64,000 nucleotides of DNA from Geoanaerobacter sp964528055 (lineage in GTDB: Bacteria > Desulfobacterota > Desulfuromonadia > Geobacterales > DSM-12255): positions 1 to 64,000 of the forward strand of contig CAZGQM010000012.1 of assembly GCA_964528055.1 (NCBI GenBank), in the 5' to 3' direction. The notes beneath the pieces are model-generated. The model saw only the letters and a list, made by a program, of their open reading frames with translations. It was not told the origin of the DNA and searched no databases. Below are positions 26,814 through 34,946 of the stretch, piece after piece. Numbering within the stretch: position 1 is the first letter of the stretch; each line of letters begins with the position of its first letter. Made by a program: the position numbers and the translations under genes.

Positions 26814-27164
26814 ATGAAGAATAAACCGATACTATGTAATCGCAGGGAGATTCGGGTACACTGCAACTTGACGATTCAGTTCCGTGTTAGTCATGAAAAT
26901 AGCTACGGTACTTGCTGGAATCTTGGGCAACATGGTATGTATATAGCTTTTGATGGAGATATTAGCCCTGGAGAACATATTGAAATAAGTTTTGTTATGC
27001 CTCAGGAGTATCCGCTTCTTGTCGAAGCACAAGGCCACGTTGTCTGGGTGAATATTGGTAAAACCAGAAAACAACATGAGCTGCCGGAAGGTTTTGGCGT
27101 TGCATTTACTCATCTCACGGATGAAGCAAACCAAGCTATCCACAATTTTCTGGAGCAGGGATGA
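26814..27164 (+). CDS. PilZ domain protein with degenerate second motif
   Basis: 116 aa, a stand-alone PilZ domain. The first c-di-GMP motif RxxxR is present (R10, R14 in NRREIRVHC). The second, normally D/N-x-S-x-x-G, reads NLGQHG, with Gly in place of Ser. The rest (GEHIEISFVMP, VWVNIGKTRKQHELPEGFGVAF) fits the fold. GGAG lies 8 nt before the ATG. It stands alone between the nuo terminator and a convergent operon. It may bind c-di-GMP weakly or not at all; the target is unknown. Confidence 0.85.
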   Translation: MKNKPILCNRREIRVHCNLTIQFRVSHENSYGTCWNLGQHGMYIAFDGDISPGEHIEISFVMPQEYPLLVEAQGHVVWVNIGKTRKQHELPEGFGVAFTHLTDEANQAIHNFLEQG

Positions 27165-27261
27165 TTGCAGTAAATGAGGAGCTAAACTTTCCTAATCGGA
27201 GATTTTGTAGCTATAAGGAATTCGCCTGTAAAAACCTAATATATTACAAGCGGCTCAAATC

Positions 27262-27501
27262 TTAATTCTCAGCTTTTTCTGTGACGCTTTGAAGATCACG
27301 TTCCTTACTAACACCTTTAGCAAATCCAAAAATCATCATGACTGCCGGCAACAGCTGCATGACAACTATAAATGCACACATCCCGAGAAAGATCCAAACA
27401 AACACATTGCTGTTATCTTCACGGGCCCCAGATGCTGCGAGTGCGTTTGATGCCATCAATAACGTTGACGAACAGAAGAGGAATTTTGAAAGATATTTCA
27501 T
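27262..27501 (-). CDS. Small exported single-span membrane protein, paralogue of the 28025-28249 product
   Basis: 79 aa, function unknown. Residues 1-22 look like a signal peptide ending in ALA; the mature part starts ASGAREDNS and has one long hydrophobic segment (WIFLGMCAFIVVMQLLPAV) followed by FGFAKGV and a charged tail. It shares ASGA, DNS, Q-L-x-P and FG-x2-KGV with the product of 28025-28249. ATG 27501 is preferred, with GGAG 6 nt upstream; an in-frame TTG at 27513 overlaps that site. It lies 31 bp after a receiver-like gene and is probably the last gene of a sigma-54 operon. Confidence 0.8.
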   Translation of the reverse strand: MKYLSKFLFCSSTLLMASNALAASGAREDNSNVFVWIFLGMCAFIVVMQLLPAVMMIFGFAKGVSKERDLQSVTEKAEN

Positions 27502-27532
27502 GGCGGTCTCCAAATACTTAAAAAATAATGGT

Positions 27533-27934
27533 CTAGTAACTACTGCAAGGTGATTGTGTCCGTAGGATGTTTTTTATGGCGCATTTAACTGCTTCAAGTA
27601 ATTCCTGTCGTGCCTCTGGCTCAAATGAGTTTCTTGCGTGAAAGAAAATCCCTTCAGATCGAACCCTCCGCATTAACGATAATGGCTGGTCTCCAGAAAC
27701 AAGAATAATTGGAAGATTTTTATTGCACCGTTTAAGCAACGGTACTAGGTCAGCTGCATTTACATCATCACAGTCCTGCCCAAGAATAAGAACCTCTGCC
27801 TTTTTCTTGATAGTATTATTAATGACATTCGCCAAAGAGTCTGTGGCTATGACAGTGTAGCCTGCTTGTGTAAGCAATGCAGCTACCTTTTCTCTGCAGT
27901 CACTGTCACTATCTGCTATTAGGAGTTTTGTCAT
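27533..27934 (-). CDS. Atypical response-regulator receiver domain lacking the phospho-aspartate
   Basis: 133 aa, a single CheY-like domain with no output domain. N-terminal LLIADSDSDCR keeps part of the acidic pocket (D8, D10) and PIILVSGD keeps the Thr/Ser position. At the phospho-acceptor position the sequence reads AEVLILGQD, placing G52 where Asp is expected (D54 is two residues later), and the conserved Lys region reads FFHARNSF without a K-P. It is therefore probably a phosphorylation-independent pseudo-receiver. GAGGA lies 7 nt before the ATG. It is flanked on both sides, on the same strand, by two tiny paralogous membrane proteins. Confidence 0.8.
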   Translation of the reverse strand: MTKLLIADSDSDCREKVAALLTQAGYTVIATDSLANVINNTIKKKAEVLILGQDCDDVNAADLVPLLKRCNKNLPIILVSGDQPLSLMRRVRSEGIFFHARNSFEPEARQELLEAVKCAIKNILRTQSPCSSY

Positions 27935-28024
27935 ATCGATTTCCTCATGGTATCTGTCTTAAGGATAAGCGCAAACTCAAGAAATTATTTACTTGAATTA
28001 GGATATTTGCTGCTTATTGCACAT

Positions 28025-28249
28025 TTAATCAGCAGTCGAACCTGATTTTACTACTCGCGAAAAAACTCCTTTGAGCATGGAACCGAACAATACAATCCCT
28101 GGGACCAATTGGAATACAATTATTATTGCCGCAAACGCAAGAAATAGCTTGATAAGCAGACTGTTATCATCAGAGATCGCTCCGCTTGCTGCATTCGCAT
28201 ATGTTGCAGCCAGTGTAAGTGCTGTTGTTAGCTTTATGTAGTTTTTCAT
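28025..28249 (-). CDS. Small exported single-span membrane protein, first gene of a sigma-54 operon
   Basis: 74 aa, function unknown. Signal-peptide-like residues 1-20 end in ANA; the mature part begins ASGAISDDNS, then one hydrophobic segment (LFLAFAAIIIVFQLVPGIVLF) and a basic tail (LKGVFSRVVKSG). It is a paralogue of the 27262-27501 product (shared ASGA, DNS, QLxP, FG-x2-KGV). A strong GAGGAGG site lies 5 nt before the ATG. A near-consensus sigma-54 promoter lies about 40-60 bp upstream. The pseudo-receiver gene follows after 90 bp. Confidence 0.8.
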   Translation of the reverse strand: MKNYIKLTTALTLAATYANAASGAISDDNSLLIKLFLAFAAIIIVFQLVPGIVLFGSMLKGVFSRVVKSGSTAD

Positions 28250-28290
28250 AGTAGCCTCCTCTAGTTCTGAATTGCATCTAACTTCTAAAT

Positions 28291-28306
28291 AGCAGTAGGT
28301 GTGCCA
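28291..28306 (-). promoter_or_regulatory. Sigma-54 (-24/-12) promoter
   Basis: On the minus strand the sequence reads TGGCACACCTACTGCT. It matches the consensus TGGCAC-N5-TTGCW at all but one position, with the invariant GG and GC exactly 12 bp apart. The predicted start of transcription is near 28280, giving a 31-nt leader with a strong ribosome site before the 74-aa gene. The rest of the 395-bp gap 28250-28644 is AT-rich and, apart from the site at 28585, shows nothing recognisable. Confidence 0.7.
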
Positions 28307-28584
28307 CTATTTGCCGGGATTAATAAATAACCCATAACATGCCGGAGTTGTTGTGAATATAATTTAAGCGCAAATAGGCTTGTTCTTTCTCAATGTCATA
28401 ATGTATCTCAAATATATACATGGACAACCGATTGGCTAGTAGCATGGATGTTCTGGAAATAGCTGAAAACAGACAATAAAATGATAAATTATGACGATAG
28501 ATGAAGTGTATAAATTGGGTAAGAGTTTTTTCCCAAAATACATTATGTCGTTTGAGTGAATCTATGGTTGCTGTTCATGATCGA

Positions 28585-28612
28585 TTGAGTTACGTAAGTC
28601 ATATGCTATGCT
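28585..28612 (+). promoter_or_regulatory. Possible sigma-70 promoter for the cytochrome lipoprotein
   Basis: TTGAGT (28585-28590) and TATGCT (28607-28612) with a 16-bp spacer; predicted start about 25 nt before the ATG at 28645. Confidence 0.4.
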
Positions 28613-28644
28613 TTCAAAAGAATGTGTGACCTGAGAGGTGAGCA

Positions 28645-28983
28645 ATGAAAGCTATGTATTGTATGGTGGCGACAGGATTAATCTTTATGCAGAGTGGTTG
28701 CACGATGATCATGGCATGGAAAAGCATCCCTCCCCCTGGTGGATGCGAACAGTGCCATACTGGATCAATCAGCGCCGATTGGAGGGTAACGTATAAGGCA
28801 CCAAATCTAACTGACGAGAGGAGCCGTGAGGCATTTCAAACTGCGGAATACTCGATGCCTACGCGTCCTGGACAACCTGCGTCCTCTCTTGAAGTTCGCA
28901 AGATACAGGATCTTAAATGCTTTGAATGTCACCGGTCGCCAAACACGGAGCATAAGGGTCGATCCGGGCGTTTTCATCACTAG
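28645..28983 (+). CDS. Diheme c-type cytochrome lipoprotein
   Basis: 112 aa. A signal sequence with a lipobox-like FMQSGC places the lipidated cysteine at C19. Two CxxCH heme motifs are present: CEQCH (C34, C37, H38) and CFECH (C92, C95, H96). It is probably a membrane-anchored periplasmic or outer-surface electron carrier of the kind abundant in Geobacter. The middle part has no recognised domain. GAGAGGTGAGC precedes the ATG. It lies divergent from the tiny-membrane-protein operon and 23 bp before pyruvate kinase, which could be read through. Confidence 0.82.
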   Translation: MKAMYCMVATGLIFMQSGCTMIMAWKSIPPPGGCEQCHTGSISADWRVTYKAPNLTDERSREAFQTAEYSMPTRPGQPASSLEVRKIQDLKCFECHRSPNTEHKGRSGRFHH

Positions 28984-29006
28984 ATAACGAAATACTAAGG
29001 AGTATT

Positions 29007-30449
29007 ATGAGAAGGTTTTCTCGCAGGACGAAAATAGTCGCAACGATTGGACCAGCAAGTTCATCTTGCGAAATGATTGGTCAGCTTATTAATGCTGGAG
29101 TAAATATATTTCGATTGAATTTTTCTCACGGCAGCAATGATGAAAAATGGGAGACTATTAGTGCTATAAGGGGAATAGCATCAGAGAAACAACGGAACGT
29201 CGCGATCTTAGCCGACTTGCAAGGGCCGAAAATCAGAACGGGGAGAATGGAAAACGGGGCTATAACGCTTACCAAAGGTGACAGCCTTGACATCACAACT
29301 AACGAGGTGATTGGCCGGCCTGGTCTTATCTCTACAGTCTACAAGAACCTCCCTGATGATGTACAGGCTGGTTCTCGCATACTTATGGATGATGGGCTCT
29401 TGGAACTCAGGGTTGTGTCCGTAGATGAGGCTACAGTGCACTGCACTGTAGCCGTGGGGGGTATACTGAAGGACAAAAAAGGAATAAACCTCCCAGGAGT
29501 GCATGTCTCGAGCCCCTCACTCACGCTTAAGGATCGTGAAGATCTTGAATTCTGCATGAAGGCCAAGGTAGATTATATTGCATTATCATTTGTAAGAAAT
29601 GCAAGTGATGTTGAAGAGCTGAAGCGAATAATCTTTGAACATGGGTTGGATATACCTGTAGTTGCTAAGATAGAAAAACCAGAGGCACTACGTAACTTTA
29701 ATTCAATACTTAATGTTACTGATGCAGTAATGGTTGCTCGTGGAGATCTGGGTGTAGAAATTAATCCTGAAAAGGTCCCAATAATTCAGAAGAAGATCAT
29801 ACGCGCATGCAACAACGCAGGTAAGCCGGTTATTACTGCAACACAGATGCTTGAATCGATGATACATGACCCTCGCCCAACCAGGGCAGAGGCCTCAGAC
29901 GTTGCCAATGCCATTCTTGACGGTACCGATGCTGTCATGCTGTCTGGAGAAACTGCATCTGGCGCACACCCGCTTGAAGCGGTAAGGATAATGGCAAAGA
30001 TAGCGGAGGATGCTGAGCGTTCCGAGATGTGGCGGATTAGCCCCAGAAACGAAAACTACTGTAACAGTATTGCCCGGGCGGTTGCTGAGGCAGCCTGCCA
30101 TGCAGCTACATCGCTAAAAGCTAAATGCATTGCGGTTCTTACACAGTCAGGGAGTACAGCCGCGTTAATTTCTAGGTTTCGGCCACCACTGCCAATTATA
30201 GCGTATACCCCTTCACCTGAGATACAACGACGGCTTGCATTATATTGGGGAGTTGAAAGTTACCTGTTCGGCAAAATGGAGGGGACTGACGAACAGATCA
30301 ATGCCGTGGAAGAAACCTTGCTTGCAGCTGGCTTCAGAAAGGGTGATCTGATCATCGTAACCATGGGCGTGCCTATTGAAGCGAGGGGGGCAACAAATCT
30401 CATGAAAGTTCATAAGCTGGGAACACAGGGATTCTATGAGGTTTTCTAA
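29007..30449 (+). CDS. pyk: Pyruvate kinase
   Basis: Converts phosphoenolpyruvate and ADP to pyruvate and ATP. 480 aa, standard length. N-terminal RRTKIVATIGPAS and NIFRLNFSHG, the catalytic region VVAKIEKPEALRN, and MVARGDLGVEI are all present, followed by ITATQMLESM and a C-terminal allosteric domain. AAGGAG precedes the ATG. It lies 11 bp before the old-yellow-enzyme gene, probably on one transcript. Confidence 0.97.
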   Translation: MRRFSRRTKIVATIGPASSSCEMIGQLINAGVNIFRLNFSHGSNDEKWETISAIRGIASEKQRNVAILADLQGPKIRTGRMENGAITLTKGDSLDITTNEVIGRPGLISTVYKNLPDDVQAGSRILMDDGLLELRVVSVDEATVHCTVAVGGILKDKKGINLPGVHVSSPSLTLKDREDLEFCMKAKVDYIALSFVRNASDVEELKRIIFEHGLDIPVVAKIEKPEALRNFNSILNVTDAVMVARGDLGVEINPEKVPIIQKKIIRACNNAGKPVITATQMLESMIHDPRPTRAEASDVANAILDGTDAVMLSGETASGAHPLEAVRIMAKIAEDAERSEMWRISPRNENYCNSIARAVAEAACHAATSLKAKCIAVLTQSGSTAALISRFRPPLPIIAYTPSPEIQRRLALYWGVESYLFGKMEGTDEQINAVEETLLAAGFRKGDLIIVTMGVPIEARGATNLMKVHKLGTQGFYEVF

Positions 30450-30460
30450 GGGGAGCCAAG

Positions 30461-31585
30461 ATGAGAAAGATGTTTGACGAAACACGGATCAATCGGATGC
30501 ACCTGGCAAATCGCTTGGTCCGCTCTGCTACATGGGAGGGGATGTGTACCTTAGATGGCCAGACAACGCAGAAGTTGAACTCTTTTTATTACGACTTGGC
30601 AAAAGGGGGAGTGGGTCTGATCATAAGTGGTTATGCTTTTGTTCGGTCCGATGGCAAGCAGCTCCCCGGTCAGCTGGGCATAGATAGGGACGAAGTAGTC
30701 TCTGGAATTCAGGCGCTGTCTGATTCAGTCCATCGAGGTGGTGGCAAACTCTGTATACAGTTGGTTCATTGCGGAGGTGAGGCATCTTCAAAGGCTGCCG
30801 GTAGGCAGCCTCTTGCTCCATCGGCAGTTAAGGTGGACCAATTTCCTGAGATTCCGGCCGAACTTTCGATAGAAGAGATAAGCGAGCTGATAGCCTCATT
30901 TGCTGCGTCAGCGCGCAGGGTAAAGGACGCTGGATGCGATGCGGTGCAGTTACATGCAGCTCATGGCTATCTAATAAATCAGTTTCTTTCTCCGCTGACG
31001 AATCATAGGAAAGATCTCTACGGGGGGGATGTTGAGAGTCGCTGCCGCTTTCTTATGGAGGTCTATAGGGGGGTACGATCGGTTGTAGGTGATGATTTCC
31101 CGGTAATGGTGAAGCTGAATGGAGCAGATAATATTGATGGAGGATTGACTCTTGATGATGCACTGGTTGCTGCCCGACTTCTGGACGATGAGGGGATAGA
31201 CGCCATTGAAGTGAGTGGCGGCACTCCTGCATCGGGCGCCGAGACCCCTGTACGACAAGGGATAGATTCACGAGAGAAAGAAGCATACAATCTGCCCCTG
31301 GCCTATCGAATCAAGAGTGCGGTAAGCTGCCCGATTATGCTAGTAGGAGGGCTCAGGTCGTTCGAGCTTGTTGAAGGGATTATTCGTCGTGAAGAGGCCG
31401 ATTATGTCGCATTTTCTCGACCGCTCATTCGTGAGCCCAACCTCCCGAGGCGCTGGGAAGAAGGAAATGAGGTGCATGCTAGATGCATCTCGTGTAATGG
31501 CTGCTTCAAGCCAGGTCTTAAGGGAGAAGGGATCTACTGCGTAGTGGACAAGATAGAACGTGAAAACCGCGGCAGATCCTTGTGA
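30461..31585 (+). CDS. Old yellow enzyme family NADH:flavin oxidoreductase with C-terminal cysteine cluster
   Basis: 374-aa TIM-barrel FMN oxidoreductase. Family motifs: NRLVRSATWEGM at the N-terminus, QLVHCGGEAS, and DAVQLHAAHGYLINQFLSP with catalytic-type His residues, then the FMN-phosphate region LVGGLR. The C-terminus carries C342, C345, C348 and C360 (C-x2-C-x2-C-x11-C), close to the 4Fe-4S ligand pattern of 2,4-dienoyl-CoA reductases, but the FAD/NADPH domains of those enzymes are absent. The substrate is unknown. AAGGGGA precedes the ATG. Confidence 0.88.
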   Translation: MRKMFDETRINRMHLANRLVRSATWEGMCTLDGQTTQKLNSFYYDLAKGGVGLIISGYAFVRSDGKQLPGQLGIDRDEVVSGIQALSDSVHRGGGKLCIQLVHCGGEASSKAAGRQPLAPSAVKVDQFPEIPAELSIEEISELIASFAASARRVKDAGCDAVQLHAAHGYLINQFLSPLTNHRKDLYGGDVESRCRFLMEVYRGVRSVVGDDFPVMVKLNGADNIDGGLTLDDALVAARLLDDEGIDAIEVSGGTPASGAETPVRQGIDSREKEAYNLPLAYRIKSAVSCPIMLVGGLRSFELVEGIIRREEADYVAFSRPLIREPNLPRRWEEGNEVHARCISCNGCFKPGLKGEGIYCVVDKIERENRGRSL

Positions 31586-31613
31586 GATCGATATGCTCAT
31601 CTGGTTTTATGCG

Positions 31614-31649
31614 AGGTAAATCCAATTCGGACATTGGACTGATTTACCT
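31614..31649. terminator. Possible bidirectional hairpin between OYE gene and prfC
   Basis: AGGTAAAT (31614-31621) and CCAAT (31622-31626) pair with ATTGG (31633-31637) and ATTTACCT (31642-31649), with a 6-nt loop and a 4-nt bulge. It lies between converging genes, and its right arm overlaps the prfC stop codon. There is no long U-tract. Confidence 0.4.
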
Positions 31650-33231
31650 AACTGTGTTCCCGCGTTTCCTGGAACTCTAGATCCTTCCAGTTTTCCACTG
31701 TGTTTTCCAGGCGCCACTGGCTGCCGGCAAGATAGGCAAGATTTCCCTCACCGTCTGTGTAGCAGTGCATGGCCTCTCTCTTCTGAAACTCTTCGACTCT
31801 CTTCTTTGCCCCGGTTATCCAACGAGCCGTAACATATGAGGCTGGTTCGTAGGTTGCTTTTACCTTATATTCGTGCTCAAGGCGGTGCATCACCACATCG
31901 AACTGAAGAAGCCCAACAGCCCCGACAATCCAGTCCGATCCCATCTGAGCCCGAAAAACCTGGGTGGTTCCTTCTTCAGCCAGCTGTATTAACCCTTTTT
32001 CAAGGGCCTTAGACTTCATTGGATCGAGCAGACGGACTTTGCGGAAGTGCTCTGGTGCGAAGTTCGGGATGCCGGTGAATTTCAGCTCTTCACCGAGGGT
32101 GAAGGTGTCGCCTATCTTGATGGTTCCGTGGTTATGTATCCCGATTATGTCGCCGGGAAATGCCTCGTCCACATTTGTCCTGTCTTGAGCCATAAAAATT
32201 GTGGCGTTGGCGATCTGGAAGTCCCTGCCAAGTCTTAGGTGCTTTACTTTCATTCCTCTGGTGAACTTGCCGGAGCATATCCGGAAGAAGGCAATCCTGT
32301 CTCGGTGGGCCGGGTCCATGTTTGCCTGAATCTTGAATACAAAACCGGAGAAATGCTCTTCATAGGGGGAGACGGTGCGGGTTGTAGCCTCACGTGGTAG
32401 GGGTGTCGGGGCGTGTTCGACAAAAGTGTCAAGCAGTTGCTGGACTCCGAATGTGTTGATAGCACTGCCGAAAAAAACCGGAGTTTGGAGTCCGGCAAGG
32501 TACGCCTCCTGCTCAAACGGATGGGCAACTCCCTCAATCAGCTCCACGTCGCGACGAAGTTCCTCAGCCTGGCTTCCGAGGATGTCGTCGAGTTGCGGGT
32601 CATCAAGGCCGGTGACGGTCACATTCCTTCCGGTCCCGCGGTCAGCGTCAGGGTCAAAAACCGTGATTTCCTTGGTATAGAGATGGTAGGTCCCCCTAAA
32701 ACGCTTACCCATGCCGATAGGCCAGGTCATGGGTGCGCACTGGATCTTGAGGACGCTCTCTATTTCGTCGATCAACTCCAGCGGCTCGCGCCCTTCACGG
32801 TCCAGCTTGTTGATGAAGGTCATTATCGGGGTATGTCTAAGCCGACATACATCAAGGAGTTTCTTTGTCTGACTCTCAACCCCTTTTACCGAGTCGATGA
32901 CCATTAAGGCTGAGTCTACAGCAGTGAGGACACGGTAGGTATCCTCGGAAAAGTCGTTGTGACCAGGGGTGTCGAGAAGATTGATTTCGTAGTCGTTGTA
33001 GGTGAACTTCATTACGGATGAGGTGACCGATATTCCGCGCTGCTTCTCCATCTCCATCCAGTCGGAAGTGGCATGCCGAGCAGATTTACGGGCTCGTACT
33101 TCGCCGGCTTGTTGAATGGCCCCACCGAAAAGGAGTAGTTTCTCCGTAATTGTAGTCTTCCCTGCATCCGGATGGCTAATGATGGCGAAAGTCCGCCTTT
33201 TGTCGATTTCCTGAATAATTGACAGCTGCAC
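31648..33231 (-). CDS. prfC: Peptide chain release factor 3
   Basis: GTPase that recycles RF1/RF2 from the ribosome. I chose GTG 33231, with GGAG 5 nt upstream, giving 527 aa (E. coli RF3 is 529); an in-frame extension to 33291 has no family match. G motifs: SHPDAGKTT (G1), DTPGHNDFSEDTYR (G3), and NKLDRE (G4). The N-terminal KRRTFAIISHPDAGKTTITE is characteristic. It is divergent from the PilZ gene at 33358. Confidence 0.96.
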   Translation of the reverse strand: MQLSIIQEIDKRRTFAIISHPDAGKTTITEKLLLFGGAIQQAGEVRARKSARHATSDWMEMEKQRGISVTSSVMKFTYNDYEINLLDTPGHNDFSEDTYRVLTAVDSALMVIDSVKGVESQTKKLLDVCRLRHTPIMTFINKLDREGREPLELIDEIESVLKIQCAPMTWPIGMGKRFRGTYHLYTKEITVFDPDADRGTGRNVTVTGLDDPQLDDILGSQAEELRRDVELIEGVAHPFEQEAYLAGLQTPVFFGSAINTFGVQQLLDTFVEHAPTPLPREATTRTVSPYEEHFSGFVFKIQANMDPAHRDRIAFFRICSGKFTRGMKVKHLRLGRDFQIANATIFMAQDRTNVDEAFPGDIIGIHNHGTIKIGDTFTLGEELKFTGIPNFAPEHFRKVRLLDPMKSKALEKGLIQLAEEGTTQVFRAQMGSDWIVGAVGLLQFDVVMHRLEHEYKVKATYEPASYVTARWITGAKKRVEEFQKREAMHCYTDGEGNLAYLAGSQWRLENTVENWKDLEFQETREHS

Positions 33232-33357
33232 ATAAACTCCGAAAAAACTGGACAAAATAATGGCGAAGAAGGTATCTTCGCCGAATTGCAAAACTATAAT
33301 TACACGTTAAAATAAAAAGGGCAACAGCTATCTGTCAATCTCTATGGGATGTTAAAC

Positions 33358-34062
33358 ATGAAAGATATCTATAATTTACTAACAGTAGCTGATCTTAAGC
33401 ATGATGAGGCTGCCATCATCGATGTGATACAGGGAATCTTTGATGGTCGTCTTCAAGATGATCTTCGTTTATTGAATTACTATAAGGAAATACCGGTCAG
33501 CTACGATTCTGAAATTACCTTGATTGATGACAGAATGGTTGAGTTGAAGGTGCATCAGAATCAGGCCGTTGTTATGTTTGTGGAAAAAATGGTGTTTCTG
33601 AAGAGTAGGCACTTCCCTCATGATGTTGTGGCCAAGGTATTCAAGGCAAATATAAACAAGTGCATCGGTTTGCTTCACAGCTTTTCATATGCACAGATAC
33701 GGGCAGATCGTCGGCAATTCGTGCGGGTACAGATAACCGACCCTATCCAGGTAAACTTCCGGCGGATAGATGTGAATTTTGATGGACGATTGGTTGATAT
33801 CTCCATCGGAGGTTTATCACTAGAAAGCACCGAAAATATCCCTGTAAACCTCGAATCGGTTGGGATACTTACCGCTGCCTTTCCCAACGGAAAGCTAGAA
33901 ATGCCGGTAACCCTTATAAAGATTGCTTCTCACGAAAATAAGTGGTTTTATATTTTTGAGATTGAGGCAAGTGCCCGGATCGAATCAGCGATCTCTCAAT
34001 TCATATTCCAAAAGCAGGTCGAGATCATTCGAGAGTTGAAGGACCAGCTTGTGTACGCGTAA
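33358..34062 (+). CDS. PilZ domain protein with N-terminal YcgR-like extension
   Basis: 234 aa from ATG 33358 (GGGA 8 nt upstream); an alternative ATG at 33349 adds three residues. The N-terminal ~110 residues resemble the YcgR-type barrel that often precedes PilZ. The C-terminal PilZ domain has both c-di-GMP motifs: RRQFVR (RxxxR) and DISIGG (D-x-S-x-x-G). It probably responds to c-di-GMP; whether it acts on flagella, pili or another target is not shown. Genes tatD and tcdA follow on the same strand. Confidence 0.85.
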   Translation: MKDIYNLLTVADLKHDEAAIIDVIQGIFDGRLQDDLRLLNYYKEIPVSYDSEITLIDDRMVELKVHQNQAVVMFVEKMVFLKSRHFPHDVVAKVFKANINKCIGLLHSFSYAQIRADRRQFVRVQITDPIQVNFRRIDVNFDGRLVDISIGGLSLESTENIPVNLESVGILTAAFPNGKLEMPVTLIKIASHENKWFYIFEIEASARIESAISQFIFQKQVEIIRELKDQLVYA

Positions 34063-34116
34063 ACAGGTACTTCCGGTATTTCTCATAGAATCCTCCCAAG
34101 CAGTGAGTCGTTTTTC

Positions 34117-34917
34117 ATGACTGAACGAGCCGCTGCACCCGTATCTCTTATCGATACACATTGTCATCTTGATGAACCAGTTCTGGCCGGTCGTTTGGAC
34201 GAGGTTCTGACCAATGCCAGGCAAGCAGGAGTGGTGCAATATGTTATCCCTGGGGTTGCCGTTGAGCATTGGCCCAGAATTGCAGAGCTTTGCGACCGGA
34301 GCCACGGGCTGTTTCCAGCGTATGGGGTGCATCCGATGCATGCTGCCGGCGTTTCTTCATCCGTGATGGAACTCCTTGGCAAAATGCTTTCCCATGCAGT
34401 TGCCGTTGGAGAAATTGGTCTTGATTATCTGCATTCAGATATTCCTCGGGCGGTCCAGGCTGAGGTCTTCCGTCAGCAACTCCGGCTGGCGGTCCATGCC
34501 GGGTTGCCTGTTCTGATCCATTGCAGGCGCGCTTTTCAGGATTTGCTTGCTATTCTTAAGGATGAGCGCGTGTGGCTTGTTGGAGGGGTCATGCATGCTT
34601 TTTCAGGGAGTCCAGAGGTTGCAGAAGAGTGTATTCGATTGGGGCTCTCAATATCTGTAGCTGGACCTGTTACCTGGTTGAATTCCATGAAACCGAAACG
34701 TGTAGTCGAGCATGTTCCACTTACACATCTGGTCCTTGAGACCGATGCCCCTGATCTGTCGCCAGAACCTTGCAGGGGTTCGAAGAATGAGCCGGCATTT
34801 CTCCGCAGGATTGCAGAAGTTGTCGCAAGGATCAAAGGTATTCCTTATTCGGAGGTGGCTGATCAGACAACTGCAAATGCGAGGCGAATCCTTGGCCTTC
34901 CAAAAGGTACGAATTAG
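34117..34917 (+). CDS. tatD: TatD family metal-dependent DNase
   Basis: 266-aa TIM-barrel hydrolase. Metal ligands are visible: DTHCHLD (HxH), VGEIGLDY (Glu), LIHCR (His), MHAFSG (His) and LETDAP (Asp). The family removes 3' nucleotides from DNA and has been linked to DNA repair. The ribosome site is weak (AGTGAG). Confidence 0.94.
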   Translation: MTERAAAPVSLIDTHCHLDEPVLAGRLDEVLTNARQAGVVQYVIPGVAVEHWPRIAELCDRSHGLFPAYGVHPMHAAGVSSSVMELLGKMLSHAVAVGEIGLDYLHSDIPRAVQAEVFRQQLRLAVHAGLPVLIHCRRAFQDLLAILKDERVWLVGGVMHAFSGSPEVAEECIRLGLSISVAGPVTWLNSMKPKRVVEHVPLTHLVLETDAPDLSPEPCRGSKNEPAFLRRIAEVVARIKGIPYSEVADQTTANARRILGLPKGTN

Positions 34918-34946
34918 TATTTCAGAATATAAGGTGAGGGTAACGT

